A DNA stretch of 64,000 nucleotides from JBBDIK01 sp040880465 (lineage in GTDB: Bacteria; Actinomycetota; UBA4738; JBBDHU01): contig JBBDIK010000012.1 of NCBI GenBank assembly GCA_040880465.1, positions 261,417 to 325,416 on the forward strand. The letters are read 5' to 3'. The position numbers were made by a program, and so were the translations under genes. This document shows positions 49,106 to 59,902 of the stretch, piece by piece. Every line of letters begins with the position of its first letter. Position 1 is the first letter of the stretch. Under the pieces are notes generated by a model. It made no database searches. It was not told the origin of the DNA and worked only from the letters and a program-made list of their open reading frames with translations.

Positions 49106-50074
49106 TCATGCCAGATGCATCGCGTTCTTGACCGCCCCGTAGGTGTCCTCGACGATCGGCCGCACCTTCTGGTGCCCTTTCTCGAGTACCTCGTCGGCGA
49201 TCTCGGGTGTCGCGTCGAGCGCCTCCCGCTTCTCGCGGAAGGGCGTGAGCTGCTCGATCACCCGGTCGGCGAGGTTCGTCTTGCAGTCGACGCATCCCAG
49301 GGCACCCGATCGACAGTTCTCGTCCGTCCACTCGAGGATGTCCGGGGAGAAACGCTCGTGCAGCGTGAAGATCGGACAGATCTCGGGCCGCCCAGGGTCG
49401 CCTTTGCGGACCTTCTTCGGGTCGGTGATGAAGCTGCGGACCTTCGTGCGGATCGTGTCCGGGTCGTCCCGCAGCCCGATCTCGTTCTCGAGCGACTTCG
49501 ACATCTTGCGACCGTCGCTCCCGGGGATCAGCGGCGCGGTCGAGAGCATCGCCTTCGGTTCGATCAGCACGTCACCGTAGAGGCGGTTGAAGCGCCGCAC
49601 GATCTCGCGGGACAGCTCCAGATGTGGGAGCTGGTCCTCTCCCACCGGGACGATCTCGCCCTTGACGATCGTGATGTCGACGGTCTGCAGCACCGGGTAT
49701 CCGAGGAGGCCGAAGTTGGCGATGTCTCGCTCGGCAAGGTCGCGGAGGCGCTCCTTGAACGTGGGAACGCGTTCGAGCCAGCCCAGCGGCACGATCATGC
49801 CCATCACCAGCGCCATCTCGGCCACCTCGGGCAGGTCCGACTGCCGGTAGAGGGTAGCCCGGTCGGGGTCGATGCCGGCTGCGAGCCAGTCCAGGACGAT
49901 CTCCCGCACCCGCCTCGGAAGTTCGTCGGTCCGCTCGTAGTCCGTGGTCAGTGCGTGCCAGTCGGCGACGAAGAAGAAGGCGTCATGCTCCTCCTGGAGG
50001 CGGAGCATGTTCTGGATGTTTCCGAACCAGTGCCCCACGTGGAGCTGGCCGGTGGGCCGATAGCCCGTCAGCAC
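49106..50074 (-). CDS. trpS: Tryptophanyl-tRNA synthetase
   Basis: A class I synthetase of 322 residues. The HIGH motif region is YRPTGQLHVGHWFGN near the N-terminus and KMSKS is GRKMSKSLENEIGL near residue 185. The anticodon-binding end carries several cysteines (CRSGALGCVDCKT), which may bind a metal. No ATG precedes the conserved start, so I use GTG 50074; a longer open frame upstream shows no homology. It lies between scpA and the M50-like gene. Confidence 0.88.
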   Translation of the reverse strand: MLTGYRPTGQLHVGHWFGNIQNMLRLQEEHDAFFFVADWHALTTDYERTDELPRRVREIVLDWLAAGIDPDRATLYRQSDLPEVAEMALVMGMIVPLGWLERVPTFKERLRDLAERDIANFGLLGYPVLQTVDITIVKGEIVPVGEDQLPHLELSREIVRRFNRLYGDVLIEPKAMLSTAPLIPGSDGRKMSKSLENEIGLRDDPDTIRTKVRSFITDPKKVRKGDPGRPEICPIFTLHERFSPDILEWTDENCRSGALGCVDCKTNLADRVIEQLTPFREKREALDATPEIADEVLEKGHQKVRPIVEDTYGAVKNAMHLA

Positions 50075-50153
50075 CCTGGCTGCGCGGGCGGCGTCTGATC
50101 CCGAGGTGTCGTTCGCTGTTCCGATGGGCGCATGATAGCGCGACGAACGACCG

Positions 50154-50792
50154 CTATCCGCAGATGGCCGAGCCCGCGAGGAGCCGGCACACGGCACCCG
50201 CCAGCGCATCCACGATCGGGAAGAGCAGCGTCCCGATCAGGAAGAAGATCGCGAGGATGAATAGGACGAGGTACTGCCCGAGATTCTCGTAGACCTCGCG
50301 GGGTCGGGGAGGCAGGAAGCGCGCCAGGATGGCCGCTCCGTCCAGGCCGGGGATCGGCATCAGATGGAAGACGGCCAGGTACAGGTTCGCGTTGAGCAGC
50401 ACCACCACGGCCAGCTGTGCTTCGGGCGGGAGGTTGAGCCGCAGGAGAAGTCCGGCCAGCAGCACCACGACGAGGTTGGCGACCGAGCCCGCGACGTTCA
50501 CCATGACCACCTGCTTCGTGGAGCGGATGCGCCCGCGGTCCTGCGGCATGGGTTTCGCATAGGCGAACGGCGGAGTCTGGAGCCCGGACGCGAACAGGAT
50601 CGCGATGAGGACCGGCAAGATCGTCGTCCCGAAGGGGTCCACCGTCTCCTTCAGGCGGATGGGAAGCCGGCCGTAGAGCTTCGGATGAAGATCCCCCTGG
50701 CGAACGATGACCCAAGCCTTCGCCGTCTCCCGCAGGTAGAGCCCGGCCGCCAGGGCCACCAGCAGGTACAGCGCTCCTCGCACGGCTCCCAC
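50154..50792 (-). CDS. M50-like membrane protein with a lost zinc motif
   Basis: A 212-residue polytopic protein of the site-2 protease (M50B) family by architecture: four to five hydrophobic segments, the family segments RQGDLHPKLYGRLPIRLKE and VDPFGTTILPV, and the late FHLMPIPGLDG with Asp151. The first catalytic motif, normally HExxH, reads RETAK (residues 21-25), so both zinc histidines are missing. The protein is probably not a protease. GTG 50792 follows the deoB stop by one base. Confidence 0.7.
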   Translation of the reverse strand: MGAVRGALYLLVALAAGLYLRETAKAWVIVRQGDLHPKLYGRLPIRLKETVDPFGTTILPVLIAILFASGLQTPPFAYAKPMPQDRGRIRSTKQVVMVNVAGSVANLVVVLLAGLLLRLNLPPEAQLAVVVLLNANLYLAVFHLMPIPGLDGAAILARFLPPRPREVYENLGQYLVLFILAIFFLIGTLLFPIVDALAGAVCRLLAGSAICG

Positions 50793-50793
50793 G

Positions 50794-51987
50794 TCAGCCG
50801 CCCTCGCCGGCGAAGCCAAGTTCCCGGGCGAAGCTGGTCCCTTCGAGGTCCCAGGCGACGCCAAGCAGATACGCGATGGTCGCGCCGATGTCTGCGAACG
50901 TCTGTCGCACGCCTAGGTCCACCGGCCCGCCCTCGAGACCCGCAACGAGGAGCGGCACCCGCTCCCGGGAATGGTCGGTCGCGGCGGTCGTCGGATCGCA
51001 GCCGTGGTCGCCCGTGAGGAACATGACCCCGCCATCGAGGACTTCCAAGAGCGAAGGTAGGTGGGTGTCGAGGTTCTCGATGCAGCGAGCGTAGCCGTCC
51101 GGGTCGTTGCGATGTCCGAACTTCGTGTCGAGATCCACCAGGTTCGAGAACACCAGGCAAGGACCAGCTCTGCTCAGGTACTCGGCGGAGACGGTGATGC
51201 CCTCGTCATCGGACCCGGCATATCGCCCCTCCGTGATCCCCGGTCCCGGGAAGATGTCCCGGATCTTCCCGACCCCGTACACGGCGACCCCTGCGTCCGT
51301 ACACCGATCCAACAAGGTTGGACCGGGAGGGACGACGCTGTAGTCCCTCCGGCCCGCGGTCCGGACGAACCCGCCCGGCTCACCGGTGAAGGGTCTCGCG
51401 ATGACGCGCGTCACGTTGTGCTCGCCGTCCAGCATCCGGCGGGCGATCCTGCACCAGCGGTAGAGGATGGCGGGCCGGGCCACCCGATCGTGACACGCGA
51501 TCTGGAAGACGGAGTCGCCGCTCGTGTAGACGATCGGCTTGCCCGTTCGCAGGTGTTCCTCGCCCAGCTCGTCGAGGATCTCGGTTCCCGAGGCCGCGCG
51601 GTTGCCAAGGACCTCCCGGCCGATCGCTTCCTGGAACGCCGCGATGACGCCGGGTGGGAATCCGTCCGGGTACGTTGGGAACGGCCGCTCGAGAACGACG
51701 CCAGCCATCTCCCAGTGCCCGGTTGCCGAGTCCTTCCCCGCCGAGGCTTCCGAGACCACGCCGTGGGCACTTCCTCGAAGCGCTTGGGGTGCAACACCTT
51801 GCACCGCAGTCGTCATCCCCAAGCCTAGAGCCCCGAGGTTCGGCGCCGTGATCCCTCCTGCAGCCGCAGCGGCATTGCCAAGGGAGTTCGACCCCTCGTC
51901 CCCGTACTCGGTAGCGTCCGGAGCTCCACCGACCCCGAGCCCGTCACACACCAGGAGGAGCACCCGGGGAACCAGCGGCTCGCTCAC
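50794..51987 (-). CDS. deoB: Phosphopentomutase
   Basis: A 397-residue alkaline-phosphatase-superfamily enzyme that interconverts ribose 1- and 5-phosphates. Metal-site motifs: LLLVCDGLGVGGAPDA near residue 11, SAGKDSATGHWEMAG near 80, LVDLDTKFGHRND near 295 and GDHGCDPTTAATDHSRE near 337. All expected Asp and His ligands are visible. Its GTGA start overlaps the xerD stop by four bases. Confidence 0.93.
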   Translation of the reverse strand: MSEPLVPRVLLLVCDGLGVGGAPDATEYGDEGSNSLGNAAAAAGGITAPNLGALGLGMTTAVQGVAPQALRGSAHGVVSEASAGKDSATGHWEMAGVVLERPFPTYPDGFPPGVIAAFQEAIGREVLGNRAASGTEILDELGEEHLRTGKPIVYTSGDSVFQIACHDRVARPAILYRWCRIARRMLDGEHNVTRVIARPFTGEPGGFVRTAGRRDYSVVPPGPTLLDRCTDAGVAVYGVGKIRDIFPGPGITEGRYAGSDDEGITVSAEYLSRAGPCLVFSNLVDLDTKFGHRNDPDGYARCIENLDTHLPSLLEVLDGGVMFLTGDHGCDPTTAATDHSRERVPLLVAGLEGGPVDLGVRQTFADIGATIAYLLGVAWDLEGTSFARELGFAGEGG

Positions 51988-52928
51988 CGTGTGGCCTTCC
52001 GGCGCCGTGTGGCTCGCGCGCGCGGGTGACTCGTGAAGTAGACCTCCCGGAGGTGGTCCTCGGTGACCAACGTGTAGATCTGCGTCGTCGCCACGCTCGC
52101 ATGTCCGAGCAGCTCTTGCACGACCCGGACATCGGCACCACCTTCGAGCAGATGTGTGGCGAAGGAGTGACGGAGCGTATGCGGCGTGACCCTGCGCTTG
52201 ATCCCCGCCCGGCGGGCATGGTGGCCGAGGATCGACGCAGACCCGTGCCGCGTGAGACGCCCACCCCGTTGGTTCAACAGCAGTGCCGACCTCGATCGCG
52301 ACGTCGCCAGCGCAGGACGCCCGATCCGAAGGTACTCCCTCACCGCGCGGCACCCGAAGGATCCGAGCGGCACCACCCGCTGCTTGTCGCCCTTGCCGAC
52401 CACGCGAACACTGGCTTCCTCCAGATCGACATCATCCACATCCAACCCCACCAGCTCCGAGATGCGTAGACCGGCACCGTACAACAGCTCCAGCATGGCG
52501 CGGTCCCTCGTGGCCACGGGATCCGCACCCGTCGGAGCCGCCAGGAGCCGATCAACCTCGTCGACCGAGATGGGATGCGGCAGGTTGCGCGGCAGCGAAG
52601 GTGGGACCGCCGCCGCCGCAGGGTCAACAATCGTCTCGCCCTCACGCAGGAAGAACGCATGGAAAGACCTGATCGACGCCAACGCGCGGGCGACGGACGA
52701 AGCACGGTAGCGGGTTCCGGCCGCCGTCTTCGCGGCCGAGAGATCTGCGACGTAGTCGGCGATCGTGTTCGCGTCCACCGCGGCCGCGGACCTGATCTTC
52801 CGGGCCGTTAGGAACCTGACGTACCGAACGAGATCGCGGCGGTACGCCTGGATCGTATTGTCGGCGAGTCCACGCTCCGCACCGAGATGATCGAGGAACC
52901 TGCCGACCTGTTCCTCGAGCGGGCTCAT
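51984..52928 (-). CDS. xerD: Site-specific tyrosine recombinase XerD
   Basis: A 314-residue recombinase that resolves chromosome dimers at dif with XerC. The N-terminal SAM-like domain starts VGRFLDHLGAERGLADNTIQ; the catalytic domain has the arginine in GAGLRISELVGL, then HTLRHSFATHLLEGGADVR, and the nucleophile in TTQIYTLVT. All R-K-H-R-H-Y positions are present. ATG 52928 follows GAGGTGAGG. Location near scpAB and pyrG matches the M. tuberculosis order. Confidence 0.92.
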   Translation of the reverse strand: MSPLEEQVGRFLDHLGAERGLADNTIQAYRRDLVRYVRFLTARKIRSAAAVDANTIADYVADLSAAKTAAGTRYRASSVARALASIRSFHAFFLREGETIVDPAAAAVPPSLPRNLPHPISVDEVDRLLAAPTGADPVATRDRAMLELLYGAGLRISELVGLDVDDVDLEEASVRVVGKGDKQRVVPLGSFGCRAVREYLRIGRPALATSRSRSALLLNQRGGRLTRHGSASILGHHARRAGIKRRVTPHTLRHSFATHLLEGGADVRVVQELLGHASVATTQIYTLVTEDHLREVYFTSHPRARATRRRKATR

Positions 52929-52954
52929 GGCCTCACCTCGGCGACCGGAAGCGC

Positions 52955-54601
<1,647 letters not shown>

Positions 54602-54661
54602 CTCGGGAATCGATGCTATCAGAGCGAGCGCACACGGCGAAGTTCTCCGCGCCGAAAACCG

Positions 54662-55528
54662 TCAGTTCGGCGAGGAAATCGGACCCGGCGGCCTGCGTCC
54701 GAGCCGGTCGAACCAGCGGAGCGGCGGCACCACGCCGATGATCGACGAGAACGTCACCGTCTCCGCGACCACGTTCAACACCACCACGAGGACCGCGGCA
54801 GCGACCAGCGGCCACGTGGGCAGCGCCGCAGCGACCTGCGTCCCGATCGCGAACCCCAGCAGGTTCGACCCCAGGTCGCCCAGCATCCCCCGTTCCCGCA
54901 CGTCGAACACGACGAGCGCGGCCTCCGCACCGGTAAGGATCAGGAGCAAGGGCCACGCCACGGACCGGGGTCCGGCGATCAGTACCCCGATGGCCACGAC
55001 CAGGAACCACTTCCCTGCGCGCCCGGGAGACACGTCCAGTCCGTTCCAGACGTTCGCGCAGCCCGCGATGGCTACCGCGGCGGCCAGTATCCGCACCGGG
55101 CCCCCGTCTCCGGCCACGAGCGCCGCGGCGGCAAGGGCGGCGAGGACGATGACCCCGACCTTCAGGATCCCCGTCGTCGGCCGCCCGTGCACGAGCGACG
55201 CGAGGTGGCTCCGCAGGCCCCGCGGCCCCCCGGAGGCGAGGTCATCGACGAAACCGACCGCGGCCACCGCGGTCCACAGGGCCGCGACCAGGACCAGCAC
55301 GGTCGCCTCGGGCGACCACCGCCGTTCCAGGGCGAGGACCCCGAGCGCACCGACCACCGCCGAGGCCCATCCCACCCACAGTGCGAACCCGAGGATGACC
55401 GGAACGCGGAGCCCGCGCACGTTCGCGACCCACAGCCGGGCGATCCGCAGGCGGACGAGCCGCCGGGCCAGCAGGCCCGCAACGATCGCCGGCAGCGCGA
55501 GGAAGACGATGATCGAAGCGGCACCCAT
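54662..55528 (-). CDS. MraY/WecA-like glycosyl-1-phosphate transferase family membrane protein
   Basis: A 288-residue polytopic protein related to glycosyltransferase family 4 phosphotransferases. Family landmarks are AVGFVDDLASGGPRGLRSHL near residue 75 and NVWNGLDVSPGRAGK near 145, with GDLGSN near 210. Such enzymes load a sugar phosphate onto a lipid carrier; the exact substrate is unknown and some motifs are weaker than in MraY. It overlaps the GT2 gene by one base. The placement between steB and pyrG is typical of actinobacteria. Confidence 0.75.
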   Translation of the reverse strand: MGAASIIVFLALPAIVAGLLARRLVRLRIARLWVANVRGLRVPVILGFALWVGWASAVVGALGVLALERRWSPEATVLVLVAALWTAVAAVGFVDDLASGGPRGLRSHLASLVHGRPTTGILKVGVIVLAALAAAALVAGDGGPVRILAAAVAIAGCANVWNGLDVSPGRAGKWFLVVAIGVLIAGPRSVAWPLLLILTGAEAALVVFDVRERGMLGDLGSNLLGFAIGTQVAAALPTWPLVAAAVLVVVLNVVAETVTFSSIIGVVPPLRWFDRLGRRPPGPISSPN

Positions 55529-56199
55529 CAGCGTAGGCCCCTCCCGACGACCGCCAGCAGGATGTCCCACCCTTGGCGGCCGCGATGGACGAACCCCCCG
55601 AGGGTGCGTCCCAGCGAGCGATGGCGCAGGGGTGCTTCGAGTTCGAGTACCTTCCCACCCGCCCGGACGGCATCGATCGTCATCGCGGCCTCGACCCCGA
55701 AGCCGCCCGCCAGCGGCCGACACGACGCGAGCAGTTCGGCCGTGATGGCTCGCTGCCCGGAAAGCGGTTCCCTCGCGCGGAACCCGCTGGTCGCCTCGAT
55801 CGCCCATCGTGCGAACCTCTTCACGGATCCGAAGCCGCCCCCTTGAGGCGGGAGCACGGCGATGCACAGGTCAGCGGTTCGCTCTAGGACCGCCGCAACG
55901 ACCGGTGCAAGTGCGGATGCCGTCTCGGCAAGATCGGCGTCCGCGAACACGTAGACCTGGGCGGCCGAGCACCGTGAGAGGGCCGCCTCCATCGCGCGGC
56001 CCTTGCCCAGCCGCCGTGGGCTCCGCAGCACGACGGCACCTGCAGCCACCGCCCGGTCCGCCGTGGCGTCGGTCGACCCGTCATCGACCACCACCACCGT
56101 GTCGATCCCGGGAACGGACCCCAGCGCCCGCACGGTCGCCCCGACCGTTCGCTCCTCGTCGTGCGCGGGCACGATCGCCAACGCCCGCCGGTCGCTCAT
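55528..56199 (-). CDS. Glycosyltransferase family 2 protein
   Basis: A 223-residue soluble GT-A glycosyltransferase. IVPAHDEERTVGATVRAL and VVVDDGSTDATADRA begin the Rossmann-like fold; the DxD is FADADLAE near residue 90, and LSGQRAITAELLASCRP follows. It probably modifies an envelope lipid carrier together with the overlapping GT4-type gene, but the sugar is unknown. Four bases overlap with the steB stop. Confidence 0.82.
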   Translation of the reverse strand: MSDRRALAIVPAHDEERTVGATVRALGSVPGIDTVVVVDDGSTDATADRAVAAGAVVLRSPRRLGKGRAMEAALSRCSAAQVYVFADADLAETASALAPVVAAVLERTADLCIAVLPPQGGGFGSVKRFARWAIEATSGFRAREPLSGQRAITAELLASCRPLAGGFGVEAAMTIDAVRAGGKVLELEAPLRHRSLGRTLGGFVHRGRQGWDILLAVVGRGLR

Positions 56200-57110
56200 C
56201 CCTCCGGCGGAGGGTAGAGCGCCGATGCGCCCGGCTTGAACCCGAAGTGTTCACCGCGTCCCGTCGCAAGCAGATCGCGGAGTCCCAGGACCAAAGCGAG
56301 CCCTCCGACGCGCTCGTTCAGGTTGTCCACCGTGACCGACCGATCATCCAGCTCACCGTTCGAGCGGAGGAGGCCGACGAGCTGATCTGTCTGCGAGCTA
56401 CTTTCGCCCGCGGCCACCGTCGCGCCGTCCTTCACCAGATCGATCGTCAGCGGCAGGAGGAACGCCTGCACGAGCGGGTCATCTCCTCCGCTCCCGAGAA
56501 CCACCACGCTCTGACCGCTGCCGCCGATCTGCGGCAGGTCGGACGCTCCGATGTCCTCCTTGCCGGCGGGCACAAGGAACCCTTGCGAGAGCAGGTCGTG
56601 CAGGATGTCGTCCCTGGCCGACGTATCGCCCCTCGCGAGCCGCTCCGCGATCACGCTCGCCGCCTCCTGCGGCGAGCCGGTCGAACCGGGGTCCTGGATC
56701 CCGAGCAGTTCCGCCAGGTCGCGCCGACCCGCCGACGTCACCATGCGAGGGGTTACGACGAAGCCCGCGACGACCTCGGCGCCGGCGTCCGAAAGGGACG
56801 CCCGCGCCTCCGTCAGGACGGCGGGGTCGGTTCCCTCGGATGCGACGATGATCACCTCCTGACCGGTGAGCTGGCCCGCCTCCAGCTGAGGGACCAGCTC
56901 GTCGACGAGCCGGGTCTGGCGCTCCAGCACCGCTCCGGTCCCATCCGCCTGTTCGCGGAGGGCACCGACCTCCGCGTTCGCGTCCTCGATCTGGGCGCGC
57001 AGACCGTCGACCAGCTGCTGGTCGATGACGGTCGTTCCCGCCAACACGCCCAACCCGAGCGCGAGGAAGACCGCGACGATCGAGACCAGGTGATAGCGGA
57101 AGGAGATCAC
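56196..57110 (-). CDS. steB: SteB/MctB-like membrane protein
   Basis: A 304-residue protein. One N-terminal membrane helix (residues about 6-28, HLVSIVAVFLALGLGVLAG) leads into a coiled coil (DQQLVDGLRAQIEDANAEVG) and an extracytoplasmic domain with no cysteines. The order and the family match SteB of Corynebacterium, which with SteA controls a peptidoglycan hydrolase, and MctB (Rv1698) of M. tuberculosis, proposed in copper export. Overlaps steA by four bases. Confidence 0.82.
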   Translation of the reverse strand: MISFRYHLVSIVAVFLALGLGVLAGTTVIDQQLVDGLRAQIEDANAEVGALREQADGTGAVLERQTRLVDELVPQLEAGQLTGQEVIIVASEGTDPAVLTEARASLSDAGAEVVAGFVVTPRMVTSAGRRDLAELLGIQDPGSTGSPQEAASVIAERLARGDTSARDDILHDLLSQGFLVPAGKEDIGASDLPQIGGSGQSVVVLGSGGDDPLVQAFLLPLTIDLVKDGATVAAGESSSQTDQLVGLLRSNGELDDRSVTVDNLNERVGGLALVLGLRDLLATGRGEHFGFKPGASALYPPPEG

Positions 57111-58339
57111 GAGAGCCCCCGTGCCCAGTCGAACAACTCACGCAGCACTTGCCCCACGTAGAGACGGAGTGGTTCCGATGCGAGGATCACGACGACGATC
57201 GCGAACAAGGCGCTGCCCACGAGCAGTGCCGTCTCCCGGAGCCGGACCCGCCCGGGGTACAACCTCGACACACCCTTCGCGTCCATCAGGATCTCCCCGA
57301 CGCGCAGCCGCACCAAGAACGTGCTGGCCATCCCCATCCGGCCTTTGTCGAGGAACTCGCGGAGGTTCGCGTGACTGCCCACCGTGACGATCAGGTCCGC
57401 GCGAGATTCATGCGCCAACAGGTAGGCGACATCCTCCGATGTGCCGGCCGCCTCGACGACCGTGAACGGCACACCCAAGGACTCAAGCCGACCGCGACCC
57501 GGCGCATCGCCGCCCGGATAGCCATGCAGGATCACCTCCGTCGGCTGCCGGCGACCTCCCCACCAACGACGTCCCGGGAGGGCAAGCGAGAGCGCATCCT
57601 CGGACACGCTGTCCATGTCACCGACGATCAGGTCCGGGCGGTACCCGGAATCGATCAGCGCGTCTGCGCCCCCGTCGACCCCGACGAGGACCGGGTGAAC
57701 CTCCTGGATGTAAGAGCGCAGCGCTGCCAGATCCTGCCGGTATCCCGACCCCCGGACGACGACGAGCACCTGACGGTGGGCGAGATCGTGCGCGAGCTCG
57801 GGCAAGCCGCTGCCGCCGAAGAGCAGGTCGCGTTCGCGCTGCATGTAGTCGATCGTGTTGCGCGCGAAGCTCTCGAACTGGTCCCCCAGCGCAAGCCGAG
57901 CGACTTCCATGGCCTCCGTCACCGACTGCTCCGTCTGCAGGGTCCCGACCGCCGCCAACTCGCCCCGCACGTAGAGCCGGTCGCCGACCAACCGGACCTC
58001 GGCACCTTCGTTGACCTTGTCGAGGAGCAACGGACCGACCCCGTCGACGAGTGGAACCCCGGCCTGGGCGAGCACCAACGGCCCGAGGTTCGGGTACCGA
58101 CCGCTGCAGGAACGGGCGGCATTCACGACGCCTCGCACGCCAGCCGCGACGAGACCATCGGCGGAGACGCGGTCCAGGTCCTCGTGGTCGATGACCGCGA
58201 CCTCCCCCGGCTGTGCACGCCGGAGCAGGTTCTTCGTTCGCCGATCGACGCGCGCGACGGCGACGCCGCCGGCCCTACGCCTTCGCCTGGTTCTTGACCT
58301 CGATATGGACGTGCGGATCGCCTCCCGGCACGTAGTCAT
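57107..58339 (-). CDS. steA: SteA-like thiamin-pyrophosphokinase-fold membrane protein
   Basis: A 410-residue protein with the TPK-like catalytic fold. VARVDRRTKNLLRRAQPGEV opens the family region, the DGG-DxDS segment is GVDGGADALIDSGYRPDLIVGD then MDSVSED, and one membrane helix (ETALLVGSALFAIVVVIL) is near the C-terminus. Rv1697 relatives lack the TPK function. Start uncertain: no ATG or GTG precedes the family region closely, and ATG 58339 overlaps the LytM-like gene by 65 bases; a rarer start is possible. SteA and SteB are expected to form a complex. Confidence 0.8.
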   Translation of the reverse strand: MTTCREAIRTSISRSRTRRRRRAGGVAVARVDRRTKNLLRRAQPGEVAVIDHEDLDRVSADGLVAAGVRGVVNAARSCSGRYPNLGPLVLAQAGVPLVDGVGPLLLDKVNEGAEVRLVGDRLYVRGELAAVGTLQTEQSVTEAMEVARLALGDQFESFARNTIDYMQRERDLLFGGSGLPELAHDLAHRQVLVVVRGSGYRQDLAALRSYIQEVHPVLVGVDGGADALIDSGYRPDLIVGDMDSVSEDALSLALPGRRWWGGRRQPTEVILHGYPGGDAPGRGRLESLGVPFTVVEAAGTSEDVAYLLAHESRADLIVTVGSHANLREFLDKGRMGMASTFLVRLRVGEILMDAKGVSRLYPGRVRLRETALLVGSALFAIVVVILASEPLRLYVGQVLRELFDWARGLS

Positions 58340-59069
58340 TGACGGCTGAGTGGAACGGCAGCACCCGGGGCCTACCGATGGGAGAGAGCGTAGCGGAGAC
58401 CTCGTCCCCGCGCCGAACCTGCACCTCATCAAGGTGGATGATGATCACGCGCAGATCGGGGCGGTCGGTCGGGCGGATCTCCACCCGCCAGTCCGGATAC
58501 TGACCGTAGAGCTTGTACCGTTTGGCAGCCACGATCGTGCCATCGACCGGCGCCGTCACCATCGACTGTTTCGGTATCACGATGTCGACCGCCGTCGTCG
58601 GGCCGGTCCCCCTCCCCCGACTGGACTGCACGATGTACGTCGGCCCGGGTGTGGGCGACGGCGCCTGGAACTCGGTCCTGTTCGCGTTCCGTTCGACGCT
58701 GCCCAAGGGGTGCATGTCGAGCGCGTCGCCGTAGTACGCCTGATGGAACGCGACCGCCGTCGGCTCAAGCACGGGCACCATCAACACAAGCCCATCGGCA
58801 CGCGCGAACGCCCGCCACGCGACCTGCTCGTCGGACGACGCCGACGGGCCGGCCGACGGCTCGGTCGCCGTGGTCGGGGCGGTCCGCCCTCCCGCCCGCA
58901 GGCGCGAACCGGGGGCGCCGCCGAGGACAACGACCCCGACCAACGCTGCGGCGCCCACGGCCGCCACCACACTCAGCACGATGATGATCCGGCGGCGGCG
59001 GATGCGACGACCGGCCCTCTCGGCTCGGAAGCTGAAGCCCCCATCGCCGCGACCGGAGTCTCCGGTCAT
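58275..59069 (-). CDS. LytM-like (M23) membrane protein with a lost zinc ligand
   Basis: A 264-residue protein with one membrane helix (residues about 25-55), a Thr/Pro/Ser-rich linker and a beta-rich C-terminal domain of the LytM type. The Zn motif HxxxD reads TTAVD (the histidine is threonine); later segments IIIHLDEVQVRRGDEVS and DPHVHIEVKN keep the HxH. It is likely a non-enzymatic or scaffolding relative of EnvC/NlpD-type activators. recN is normally found between nadK and steA; here this gene takes that place. Confidence 0.65.
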   Translation of the reverse strand: MTGDSGRGDGGFSFRAERAGRRIRRRRIIIVLSVVAAVGAAALVGVVVLGGAPGSRLRAGGRTAPTTATEPSAGPSASSDEQVAWRAFARADGLVLMVPVLEPTAVAFHQAYYGDALDMHPLGSVERNANRTEFQAPSPTPGPTYIVQSSRGRGTGPTTAVDIVIPKQSMVTAPVDGTIVAAKRYKLYGQYPDWRVEIRPTDRPDLRVIIIHLDEVQVRRGDEVSATLSPIGRPRVLPFHSAVNDYVPGGDPHVHIEVKNQAKA

Positions 59070-59902
59070 CCGCCCCCGCCGGGCAGACCGAACTTGTTGC
59101 GCACGAGCTCGAGGAAGGCCGCGGCATCGGGACGCCGGACCAGCAGCGCAGGACGCGCGGCCGGGGTGATCGTCACGGCTGCGCCGACCGGTACCTCGAC
59201 ACTTTCCCGCCCATCCGTCGAGACCACACCGGGTTCCTCTCCGACGACTTCGAGGGTGACCGACTCCCCGGGATCGATCACCAGAGACCGGTCGAACACC
59301 ATGTGGGCCGCGACCGGCGTCACGACCATGCAGCGCAGGGTCGGCGTCACGATCGGGCCGCGCGCGGAGAACGAGTACGCGGTCGACCCGGTCGGTGTCG
59401 ACACGATGACCCCGTCGGCGGACACCGTCGCTACTTCGGTGGCGTCCACGCGGACCGCGAGCTTGATGAGCCGATGGCGGGCGAGCTTCTCCACGATGAC
59501 TTCATTCAAACCCCACTGCGGCGGCAGGTCGCCGGCTCCCTGCACGAGTGCCTCGAGCGCCAGACGCTCCTCGACGCGAGCATCGCCGGCCAGGAACGCA
59601 CGGATGAGCGACGACGCGCCGTCTGGTTCGACTTCCGTCAGGAACCCCATCCTCCCGACCTTCACGCCCAGGACCGGACAACCGTACCCGTAGGCCACTC
59701 GAGCGGCCCGCAGGAACGTTCCGTCGCCCCCGACGGCCACGACGAGATCCAGTTCGTCCTTGCCCGCACCGGGCTCCGCCCCGGGATCGTCGGGCAGTCT
59801 CACCATCTCGACCCCCTCCACAGCGAAGTCCGCCGCAAGATCGGCAGCGACGGCGACGGCTTCCTCCCTCGCAGGGTGAACGACCGCCCCGATCCGCGTC
59901 AC
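59066..59902 (-). CDS. nadK: NAD kinase
   Basis: A 278-residue cytoplasmic enzyme that phosphorylates NAD to NADP. VVAVGGDGTFLRAARV carries the GGDGT motif near residue 53, GVKVGRMGFLTEVEP and LNEVIVEKLARHRLIKLAV follow, and the C-terminal beta part contains TPTGSTAYSFSARGPIV. Both substrate motifs are intact. Four bases overlap with the tlyA stop, and the order tlyA-nadK is the M. tuberculosis order. Confidence 0.94.
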   Translation of the reverse strand: MTRIGAVVHPAREEAVAVAADLAADFAVEGVEMVRLPDDPGAEPGAGKDELDLVVAVGGDGTFLRAARVAYGYGCPVLGVKVGRMGFLTEVEPDGASSLIRAFLAGDARVEERLALEALVQGAGDLPPQWGLNEVIVEKLARHRLIKLAVRVDATEVATVSADGVIVSTPTGSTAYSFSARGPIVTPTLRCMVVTPVAAHMVFDRSLVIDPGESVTLEVVGEEPGVVSTDGRESVEVPVGAAVTITPAARPALLVRRPDAAAFLELVRNKFGLPGGGG

